Shown here: piece after piece, positions 23,590 through 33,563 of the stretch
How the letters are laid out: each line of letters begins with the position of its first letter
Numbering within the stretch: the first letter of the stretch is position 1
Source: Cyclina sinensis
Lineage: Eukaryota > Mollusca > Bivalvia > Venerida > Veneridae
Direction: 5' to 3'
Length of the DNA stretch: 64,000 nt
Assembly (NCBI GenBank): GCA_012932295.1
Contig: JAAONU010000004.1
Location: 8,669,446-8,733,445, forward strand
Notes under the pieces: model-generated
What the model saw: the letters and a program-made list of their open reading frames with translations, nothing else
The model's database searches: none
Told to the model about the DNA's origin: nothing
Position numbers and translations under genes: made by a program

Positions 23590-24560
23590 GCTGGGAACCA
23601 GAGCTGTGTTTGTTTTTGAGTAGTGGACAATGTAGAGAAGTTTGGAACCCGAGCTGTGCTTTTGTTAGTAGTGTACACTGTAGAGAAGTTTGTAACCCGT
23701 GCTGTGTTTGTTTATAAGTAGTGGACACTGCAGAGAAATTTGTAACCCGTGCTGTGTTTGTTTATTAGTAGTAGACACTGTAGAGATGTTTGGAACCCGA
23801 GCTGTGTTTTTGTTAGTAGTGTACACTGTAGAGAAATTTGTAACCCGTGCTGTGTTTGTTTATTAGTAGTAGACACTATAGAGATGTTTGGAACCCGAGC
23901 TGTGTTTTTGTTAGTAGTGTACACTGCAGAGAAATTTGTAACCCGTGCTGTGTTTGTTTATTAGTAGTGGACACTGTAGAGAAGTTTGTAACCCGAGCTG
24001 TGTTTTTGTTAGTAGTGTACACTGTAGAGAAATTTGTAATCCGTGCTGTGCTTGTTTATTAGTAGTAGACACTGTAGAGATGTTTGGAACCAGAACTTTG
24101 TTTGTTTGTGAGTTGTTGACTTTGTAGAGAGGTTTTGGACCCGAGCTGTGTTTGTTTGTGAGTGGTTGACACTGTAGAGAGGAAGAACTCGAGCTTTATA
24201 TGTTTGTGAGGCGTTCATACTGAAGAGAAGTTGCGAACCAGATATGTGTTTGTTTATAAGTGGTGGACACTGTAAAGAGGTTTGGAACCTGAGCTGTGCT
24301 TTTCAAGCGGTTGAAACTGAAGATAGAATCCAAGCTCGTTTGTTAGTGGTTGACACAGAAGAGAGGTTGCGAACCAGAGATGTGTTTGTTTGTTAGTAGT
24401 TGGCACTGTAAAGAGGTCTGGAACCTGAGTTGTGCTTTTCAAGCGGTTGATACTGAAGATAGAATCCAAGCTAGTTTGTTAGTGGTTGACACAGACGAGA
24501 AGTTGCGAACCAGAGATGTGTTTCTTTCTTAGTGGTGGACATTGCGGGGAGGTTTTGAAT
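23590..24560. repeat. ~49/98-bp tandem array
   Basis: Period of about 49 bp with a dimeric 98-bp higher-order unit. One half contains TAGAGAAATTTGTAACCCGT, the other TAGAGATGTTTGGAACCCGA, each followed by GCTGTGTTTGTT. Units 23640-24060 are very similar; the right third is diverged. Overlapping open frames in several frames are repeat artefacts. Confidence 0.9.
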
Positions 24561-25082
24561 TCAACATGTGTCTGTTCGTGAATGGTTGACACATTACTTT
24601 GGCATATCATGTAAAAAAAACTCATCAAAGTTGAAAGTGTTCGGAAGCATTAAAAATCTCTTATCTATAGTTGTGAGTTTCATGAATCATCATAGAGAAA
24701 GCTCAAATAGGATTCTACACGCCCTTTTCTGTTTAATGAAAGGACCTCTTGTCAAACACGGCTTATATTTATGATACTATTAACAGCCAAACCCCAATAT
24801 GGATCTCAAATATTCATTTCATGAGTTTTTGTCACGAAACAAAATTAATTGAGAAACAAAGGAAAAATGTTCAATCTATATGAAGTACAGTATCGTCAGA
24901 ACATTGACATGATTTAGGTTTATCTGCACGTTTGACATTATCTTTATATCACCCCACAAATAATTTCGAAATTCCGTTGACAAGGGATGTTTAGGTGTTG
25001 AAATAAAGATAGTTCGTTGGTTGAACTAAGTTGACTGTCCTCGAATAGTTAGTCATTTCATAGGTATCAATCATCGTTCCTA
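24561..25082. other. Intergenic, nothing recognised
   Basis: Spacer between the 98-bp array and the left edge of the duplicated peptide-gene unit. The 68-codon frame at 24568-24774 has no recognised domain. Confidence 0.4.
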
Positions 25083-25235
25083 GGCAGGGTCAGTGCAAGA
25101 CTCCCTCTCTCCGTAAGAAACAGCCTACTTTCTTACATAAATGGTAATGATCGGTATCGGTTCTCGATATATCTATGGACAATTGATTTTGAAGTTTTTA
25201 CTTATTCCCTTATTCTTAGAAAAAGGAGTACTTGA

Positions 25236-25269
25236 TCAAGTCAAGTCAAGTCAAGTCACGTCAAGTCAA
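25236..25269. repeat. (TCAAG)n microsatellite at a LINE 3' end
   Basis: About six TCAAG units plus a variant, exactly where sequence homology with the B unit stops. On the minus strand this is (CTTGA)n, and CTTGA recurs at the other end of the LINE (about 26828-26832). It is probably the LINE's tandem tail or part of the target site. Confidence 0.75.
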
Positions 25270-26825
25270 ACATTTCTCAGTGTATATACAATATTTCAAA
25301 CACAATTTATTTACCAGGTTCAGTTCTTAGTTGCATCGCTGAATATACAAATTTTGCTAAATTAACAATTACATTTCTGTTTGTATATTTCATTATTGAT
25401 ATAAATTTATTTATATTAGGCCATGAGCAATAATATCTAGATAAACAATAATATTTAGATAAATAGTCAATATGGACATACTAATAAAACATGATCTCAG
25501 TTTCAATTTGTTTCATATTGCACTTGGTATATATACGTTAGTTTCTCTCAATATTCCATTATCTACCCTCTTCTATAGCTAATTTATGTGAAGAGCATCT
25601 ACACCTTGATAAAATTTTACGATGTTTTATATTATTAGCACATCTTAAATACCTCTCTTGCGTGAATGCATTTTTAAACAAATTGTAACTGTCTAATTTA
25701 GAAAAAATACTAAGTTCAGTACACTATTGTTGCAGTTGCTGATCATAGAAGAAGAAGAGTTTATTATGCAAATAAATCTGACAAGATCCATTGCATAGCA
25801 GAATTAACAACAAAATTCATGTGTTATAACTCACTGGTACAGCAAGATGATATATGGCATAATAATTTTACAAATATTCAAAACAACTATAAGACACTTA
25901 CTTGTAATGCAATAAATATTATTTCATTAAAACAGCATTTAATGTTCTTTGATTTACTTTAAAGGCAGATTTTTAGAATGATTTTTTTTTCATACGGGAG
26001 AGACTACTTGTATTTGGGGGAAAAAAAAACCACTAGTCGGCTACTAATCGGCGTCTTATCTCAAAAGCCTTGAATGTACTTGAATGTAAAAGTGACAAGG
26101 TTTTTTAATTCAACTGGGTTTACACTGTTAATCAATTGTATCAATTTAACGAAACTTGCATGACGCAGATAGTAGTTGTTTATATATTTTTTCCTAATAT
26201 CTTTATGATTATCGCATTCTAAAACTAATAGTATTTACATGCACATTTGTAATGTTATCATTATTCCATAAATATGAAAAACCTAAATCTGACAACAAAT
26301 CTTTTACATTTTTAGACCAGCTATTTAATGAACTACCATTAGTATCTTTTAAAAAACACCAATCTGAGTAAAAGAGAGTTTAGGGATTTCATAATTCTGT
26401 AGAAGTACTTAATAATTCGGACCTTTTCGCAGAACTGATACAGGAAATCGTCCAAATTCACATAGAACTGCTGATGTTGAAGTCTGCTGGCGTACAACAA
26501 GAACTTGTTTTAAAAAAATAGAATGAACTTTACGTCAGTTGCCTTATGAAAACCCCATACTTCTGAGCTATATGTAAGAATTGGTAAAACCATACTATCA
26601 AATATTTCAATCTTTTCTGTAACATTTAGAGTAATAGAATGAAATAAAGAATTTATAAAGTACAGTGCTTTAAGTGCTTGATTGGACAATAGGCTTGCAT
26701 TAGGCTTAAAAAAAAATCCCATTAGACGATAATGATACACCAAGGTAAGTGAATGACTTAACAACATTAAGTAGCTCATTATTGTAATATCGCTCAGTGC
26801 AATAAGAAACATATACTGTCTCATT
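25270..26825 (-). pseudogene. 5'-truncated LINE (C-terminal RT region), L1/Tx1-like
   Basis: On the minus strand the frame 26824-26510 reads ALKALYFINSLFHSITLNVT, then a DSMVLPILTYSSEVWG block that is characteristic of the reverse-transcriptase thumb/C-terminal region of L1-like LINEs. Downstream, broken frames give CEFGRFPVSVLR (about 26440) and other C-terminal pieces. The element is cut at its 5' side at about 26825 and ends at the CTTGA repeat. The corresponding site in the B unit (32306-32339) lacks it. Confidence 0.8.
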
Positions 26826-27706
26826 GAAAAGTCTTGAAGGTATAGTTTAACTCATGAATTTTTGCCACCAAATATTCTCCTATAAACATGAATTTTAATT
26901 ATATTAAATTATGAAAGAATTTAGATATTAATCTATCAAAACATAAAGCCACGTACCAGTGAGAGAAACATGAATGTGTTCATTATGAAGAGTCCTATGT
27001 AATCATAAATTTGATAAGTGCCATTCTTTTCTTTTGTATTTGACTTTTATTTAACATTGTGTATCAAAATGTATAACAAAGCAAAAATAAAGATAGATAT
27101 AGACAGAATGTCACCACAGTGGATAGAGCGCATTTTCTGCATTATATATTTCTTCCGACAACCTTCCAACTGTCAACTAATTGTCTGGTAGAGAAATCAG
27201 AAATGATTCCCAATTTCACTGGAATTGGAATGGTTTTTGTATTGTTTCATATGTGCGTGGGTAAAATTTAAGTTTATTGAGAAAGTTTATTAACACAATA
27301 CTAGTCCACTGCAGAAAATATAATATAATTTTATCATGAAACTGTACACATTTTTTTTATTTATTCATGCCAAACTGACCAAGTAAAACACGCAATATTT
27401 CTATTTTAACCTAGCCCATTCAATATTTCGAATATACTATTTCTAAAACAGGTACAAGCCCTTGCTTTTAGATTTAAAGGAAACATAAAACTATCAAATA
27501 AAACCAGAAATTTGACATATCGAGATATTGTAAAACTGTCGGTAATGCTAAACTCAAGTGGTTTTCTTCACTGTAAAGTTTGATGCATTTTGCACGTCTA
27601 ACTGTCCTATGTTTTTTATCTATGTGCTAAATCGCGTATTCATATATGTATGAACATTCCAGCCGCACATACATTGCACGCTGTCTTAAATCGTGAGTAG
27701 GGCAAG

Positions 27707-27714
27707 TATATAAA
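27707..27714 (+). promoter_or_regulatory. TATA box of peptide gene A
   Basis: TATATAAA, followed 25-30 nt later by CAGATGTCTAGTTCCTTTAA, a block almost identical in gene B, which likely spans the transcription start. In gene B this leader exon ends at a GTAAGT donor; at the matching place in A that donor is lost (GACATAAGAACGAAA), although AATT|GTAAGG lies slightly upstream. Confidence 0.7.
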
Positions 27715-27951
27715 CAGCGTCGAGTAGGCAGATGTCTAGTTCCTTTAATTGTAAGGTTGACATAAGAACGAAATACATAATCTGTGAATTGTTATTTATC
27801 AACTTAATTAAGCAGAGTGTAACATAAAATACCTGAAGTACAGAATCTGTGAATTGTTAACTTAACTTAAAACAATGACATAAGTACACATTGAATAGTA
27901 AAACTAAGTACTGTTTTAAATTAATCTGACATTGTTGTTTTTTTTTCTCAG

Positions 27952-29721
27952 TCAAACCGGAAGTTGTCACAATGAAGTTTGCTCTGATCGTACTTACTTT
28001 AGTTCCACTGGCTTTTGCCAACCCCGAGACACGATTCATACTTAACACACTTCGTAAGTAACCGAATACCGGTGGCTATGTTTTTTACTTCTATTAGTCA
28101 CACCTAACTGCAGTAAAACTCAATCGGTCATGAAGGCTACACCACACAATGTGATCCGACAGTAGTAAACCTATGCATTATGGAAGTTAAAAGATAGAAT
28201 AAAATAAGCACAGAATGATTATTACAAAACTGAACGGGATAGATCTATGCTACAAAATCTGATAAAACTTAAAAAAAAATAATCAGAAAAAAGATTGACA
28301 AATGGGGAAATGTCCGCCTACACAAAATGACTGGGGAACAAACGGCGAACATATAAAAAGTAAGATGTCTGTGTTCTTGCGCTACACCTGAAAATTAAAC
28401 TATTTCGATTCTGTATAAAGTTTAGTTTAAACATTTTATTTTCAAAATTTATTTCATACACAGGCATTATTTACCCGCTCACAAGATCATAAGATCTGTC
28501 AACTTAATTTAGCGTGTATTTAAGTTTCTTTTCACCTCGTTGTGTTTTAAAGGTGCTTATTTACAGATTTTGGGTCAAACTTAATACTTTTCAATAAAGT
28601 GTTCTAAGTGAGAGTTTTATCATCCTCATCAACATAAAATGCAATGGCATGTTTGAGGAAGCGGTGATACAGAGTGAATGAACCAAAACACATCAAAATT
28701 AGAAGTACGTTTTAGTAACGCCCTTCAAAACAGCATAATTTTAGAGCTTACTGTCGGCATCAAATAAAAATTTGCTGAATTATTTTTCTACCACACTAAG
28801 TCTCCAAATCTCAGCTTGGGTCTAGATTCTAGAAATTTAATTTTGATCAACAAAATGTGAACAACCTGCTTTAAAGCATCTGTGTATAGGAAATTAAGAA
28901 AAAAACAGTAATATGTTTCTCATTTGTGAACGAACTTTTAGATCATGCATTTAACAGTCATTTGTTGGTTTTATCTAGAAGTTTTTGAAACGTGCTCAGG
29001 ATTATAAGCTTGAAGCACTGGTCTTCCATATAAACCACAATCCAATTCTATAATTTCAGTGAAGTGGTTGAAATTGAGACCTTTAAGAAAGATCTACAGA
29101 TCATGGTCGACACTCTTGGGGTTGACCCAACAGAGCAGTTGTGTGAACAAGAATGTCATAAGATAGCACAGGAAGGTCTGCTTGACCACGCATGTGCCCT
29201 GATCTGTCACTCGTAAGTCACGATGCATTCGCTATTAAGAAAGCTCCCAGTTTCATGGTATGACGGCAGAAGCAACAGGGTTTTGTTTTTAGTCGTCAAC
29301 ACTTCCCTTTAAACTTTTGCGTAACTATTCATCATTTGAGAAAATAATATATCAATTTATATTCTTTCGTATTCATGTTTTATTTCGTTGAAAGATTTTT
29401 GAAATGAATTCCCCTTTGTCATCTAAACGACTTTAATCTGTAAATTGAAAAATTGGAAGTTTGACAATTTTATCTAATACAGCATACACTGTTTTGAAGT
29501 CGTTATGTGTAGTTTTGTCGTACCTAAATCACATACAATTAAATTTGACTCGGCAAATCTGAAAAAAAGAAAACCCCCCAAAAAAACCAATAAAAAAAAA
29601 CAAACAAAAAAAAAACAAAAAACGACAAAATAACCCCATAAAAATGGCTCTTTTCAGATTTCAAGAATTGGTGTTGCACTTTAAGATTGTCCCTGACACC
29701 ATGACAACGGTATCAGCATAG
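27952..29721 (+). pseudogene. Secreted cysteine-hairpin peptide gene A (frameshifted copy)
   Basis: Coding exons 27972-28053, 29060-29212 and 29658-29721; exon 27952-28053 starts after TTTTTTCTCAG. The first encodes a signal peptide (MKFALIVLTLVPLAFA). The core encodes two CxxxC motifs (CEQEC and CALIC). AATAAA follows at 29746. The core exon is 153 nt, against 154 in gene B: one base is missing in its first 10 nt, so the normal splice meets a stop within about 45 codons. The Lys-Arg site present in all relatives is Thr-Arg here, and the leader-exon donor is altered. It is most likely decaying. However, a second GT four bases downstream (GTAAGTAA) would restore the frame, giving 100 residues. 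Function unknown; see gene B for the family. Confidence 0.78.
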
Positions 29722-31285
29722 ACAAGATAATTTGTTACTATTTGAAATAAATTTATCGTTGTCGATACTTTTTGTTTTCTGTTTATTGTTTCCTTGTTAT
29801 CTTTTTGTTCTATAATAACTTTGTTAAACTTGATGTTCTTACACTATCTGCGTTTGCTCATATGGTCATCCGCGCAGTCTGGTCGGGTTTAGCATTTTGA
29901 ATAATTAACCAAGACATTTTCAATGCATACTAAACTAAATACATGTAATAATGTCTGTTAAAATCAACTAATGTTAACGCCCATATTGCATATTTAGGTA
30001 GATTCTGTTTAAATAAAGGCTGGTCTGTAAAAAGCAATGTTCCTAGAATAGCTAAATGATACTGACAGTATAAAAGAAAATATTTGTATTTCTCCAAAAG
30101 CTATTATGAACGGGATATGAATTGAACATGTACAATACTACGACATGACAACTTTGATGAAAACTGAAGATGAAACACTTTTTTTATGGAAAATAAATCT
30201 GGTTAAAAGAATATTGCTACCAGGATGTCACTATATAAAGGTTATTAGTAATATATTTACAAGTAAAATCAATTTACATTCCTTACCAAAACAGTTAGAT
30301 TGAACAGTGGAAAGAGAGTCCATATATGACTGTTGCGTCAGCTAGAAACACAGGTCCTAGCTATTTGTGGATTCTGATTCTTCTCGAGAAAGCATTTAAG
30401 AGTCTTCACTTTAAAAGCTTTTTTTAACGATTACAGTATAAAGTACGTTTATCATTAACTGGATGAATCTAATTAGCATTGATGTAGATGGCGTTCGTCA
30501 ATGACCCGTTTCACTCCATCTTGCATATCTTGAGGCCTTTTCGTCTCTTCATATTATGAAGAACTTATTGCAAAAGATGATAACGTGTATAGAAAGTGCA
30601 CGTAACTGCGTTTTGTTTTGTTTTCAAAATGACTTTAAAACAAGGGATCACTAGAAGTTTTTTTCACAAACTTTTGAACTGTCAGTGTTTAGGTGTGTTA
30701 CTTTTTCTTAGTTTACATGTCATCTCAACGAAACCGCAAACATTTTCACAACCCTAGGTGAAAACCTTTATATGAATGGCACTGAGTGAATTGCTGCCAG
30801 GTGGTTCACGGAATTTACATCAGACAAATCATTGTTGTAAACAGCCTTAAGTTAACTATTGTCATTCTTAACACAAGTTCTTCATGTGTTTTAATAGAAT
30901 CATAATCTATATAAACTCAAGTGAGCAAAAATAAAATGAAATTGGCCAACAACTGTTGTGAAAGGTAAAACACAATCTGACTGAAGTTCACCATCTCCCT
31001 ATGGTTAGATCCTAATAGCATAGCGATATTTAGGATATTTTAATCAGATTGGGTAAAACGGTAAGAAAAAATCGAAGTTTTGTACTGTAAATGCATGCTA
31101 ATGTGATGGTTTATTATTTTTTGGGTGCATTTAAGAAAAAAGGCTGTCCTGTAAATATAATGAGCAAATAAATATCGTTGCTTAGGTCTTAATTCTTTCA
31201 GTCATACTAATACAATTAAAAATGATTACTACTCCACCAGTTTTAGCCAGTCCCAAGAAATGATTCAGTATATGTGATAATCTGT
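29722..31285. other. 3' flank of gene A, part of the duplicated unit
   Basis: Begins with AATAAA at 29746-29751. 29840-30600 is colinear with 36530-37320 behind gene B (shared words include CATATTTAGGTAGAT and GCAGTCTGG). The remainder to 31285 is AT-rich with no recognised exon. Confidence 0.55.
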
Positions 31286-31289
31286 TTAG

Positions 31290-31860
31290 TCTGTTGACGA
31301 CGTCTTGTCCTACCTAACTATGCTGAGATTTTCCTGACATGGAGCTATTTCACCGTTTTTTTCTTTTACAATATTTATAGTAAAGAAAATTCTATTTGCC
31401 CTGAATCTAAAATGAAGATTTCAAAATAATTTAGTTATATTGGTCGGAAAACGCAAGACAAAAAGGTCTGAAATATAAAGGCAGTATGTGCAAGTCAACC
31501 ACTCCAAATACTTTCCTAACTATGTGTCTTGGGTCAACGTTGGTCCCGCCGTAGGGACACATTTTAACATATAGGTGTAAATGGTAGGACATATGTGCTT
31601 TACAATAATTTAACTAAAACAGTATAATTCAGTAATAACCATAGTCCATATCGTTACAAACGCAACCGTTTTAGTACTGAAAATGTTAAAGTTGCACTTT
31701 GTGGCGAGCATCTTGTCTTTCTCGTCTCTAAATTTAGTATACTAGTATTATAACCTGCGCGAAATATCCCATTCGCTTGAGAGAAAAAGGTGCTTTGATG
31801 CTGCAATTTTCGAAACATGTTGTTCTTTTTAATGGCGTTCATTCACTATCAACATTTTGA
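31290..31860. repeat. Duplicated cluster block, copy 1 (partial)
   Basis: Diverged copy of a block found also at 40085-40660 and 52130-52640. Landmarks are TGTTGACGACGTCTTGTCCT, GGTCCCGCCGTAGGGACACA, and TTTTCGAAACATGTTGTTCT followed by GGCGTTCATTCAC. It lies downstream of gene A as the others lie downstream of D or C, so it marks the right part of an ancestral repeated unit. Confidence 0.8.
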
Positions 31861-32169
31861 TTTTTATATTACCTGCTTAAGAAGTCTTATCTATTGTTGG
31901 GAAATATGAAGCGAGCATTCTTCATTTTTTGTCCATCCGTCCGTCTATCTCATCCCATTCTTCCATTTTTCATTCATATGTCCACCAATTTGATACTTGG
32001 TAAACTGTAAAATACAGAGTAACAAAACTAAAACCTATTCATTCATTCACTCATTCATTCAGTCACTCACCTTTTTCTCGTGTGCTCTAACCATTCCTTT
32101 TCGAACTTAGGTCAGTGCACATTACATTTCGTGATCTGCAAGCTGTGATGTATCTTTGAAAATCATTTC
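31861..32169. other. Dispersed-repeat junk between A and B units
   Basis: 31915-32065 is a diverged copy of 17530-17650. 32042-32070 is a TCAT-rich simple stretch. 32108-32169 is one diverged unit of the 81-bp satellite of 21.8-22.9 kb. No gene. Confidence 0.6.
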
Positions 32170-33262
32170 TTATAGAAACAGCCTACTTTCTTACATAAGT
32201 GGTAATGGTCAGTATTGGTGCTCGATACATATAATGTAAAACTGATTTTTAACAAGAAGGTTTGTACCTATTCCTTTATTCTAAGAAAAAAAGAGTACTT
32301 GATAGCTCTACACAACAAAAAACTGACTCATTAAACATCCTAAAGCTACAGTAGTGATTTTTGCCACTAAACATTGTCCTTTAAACGTGAATTTTAAATC
32401 TATTGAAATATGAATGAAATTAGATATTCATCTGTTGAAACATAAACCATGCACTTATGGGAGAAACAAGAAGATTTTGTTCATATCATGAAGAGCCCGA
32501 TGTAATCTTAGAATTTGATAAATGATATTTTGTTTGTTTTTGTATTTAACTTTTACAAAACCTTGTGTATTAAAAAAATATAACGAAGCAAAAAAATATA
32601 TAGATATAGATAGATTGTCATCACAGTGGGTACATCGCACTTTCTACATTACATGTTTCTTCTGACAACCTTCCGCTAATTTTCAAGCTGAAAAATCATA
32701 AATGATTCCTAATTGCACTGGGATCGGAATGTGTTTGTGTGTGTGTGTGTGTGTGCGTTGTTTCATATATAAAATGCTTGCGTAAAACTAAAGTTTATTG
32801 AGAGGAATTTACAAACAAGTTGTTATGCAGAAAATATAACAAGTAAATTTCATCATGAACCCGTACACATATTATATTATGTCGAGCCAGGAAAATAAGA
32901 GACAAACGATTTCTTTTCTAACCGGTTCTGAATATAATATTCTTAAAACATGTACATGTTCTTGCCCCTGGTTTAGGACGGAGCATAAAACTATCAAATA
33001 AAACCAGCGGATACAGAATTCTTAACACTTATATTCGATATTGCTACTGTTAGAAATTTGTCATATCTAGATATTGTGAAACTCCGCGTGACGCTTCACT
33101 CCAGCAATTTTTCATCCTTGTAAATTAAATGTTTGATTAATTTTGTCCATCTAACACTGACCCATTGTTTTATCTAAGTGCTATATCACATGTATCTAAT
33201 GCCACCCCTGATAGCCATTAACACTTATATAAAAGGCTGACCTAAACCGTGAGTATGGTCAG

Positions 33263-33270
33263 TATATAAA
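33263..33270 (+). promoter_or_regulatory. TATA box of peptide gene B
   Basis: TATATAAA, with the conserved leader block AGATGTCCAGTTCCTTTAAT about 25 nt downstream. The leader exon probably runs from about 33293 to 33324, ending GAGAAT|GTAAGT, and is joined to the exon starting at 33544. Confidence 0.75.
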
Positions 33271-33563
33271 CAAGGTCAAGTAGTCAGATGTCCAGTTCCT
33301 TTAATTGTAGGGTCGACAGAGAATGTAAGTAATTGTTTAAGTACTTATTTTTTGTGGCATTCTCCATAACCTTGTTACTTAATTATTTCAAATTATTTGA
33401 AATATATATGTTGCAAATTGTTCATTCGATAGAGTTTTACCTAAAATGTAATTTTTTAAAGACAAAACTGGCATACGTACACACTGAATAGCAAAACTAA
33501 ATACTGTTCTAAATTAATCTGACGTTGTTGATTTTTTCCTCAGTCAAACCGGAAGTTGTCACA

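Larger units (their letters stand above)
25110..31850. repeat. Segmental duplication, A unit
   Basis: Sequence colinear with the B unit. 25110-25235 matches 32170-32306. 26826-27170 matches 32339-32670. Promoter and gene A match gene B. 29840-30600 matches 36530-37320. Further right, 31290-31850 matches 40120-40660 and 52130-52640. The A unit carries a private LINE at 25236-26825 that is absent from B; the B unit carries a private insertion inside its first coding intron. Confidence 0.8.

Noticed and set aside
23712..24469. Overlapping 60-71 codon frames with a Cys-rich repeat peptide
   Set aside because: They are shadows of the 49/98-bp satellite in several frames and both strands, not a cysteine-rich peptide gene.
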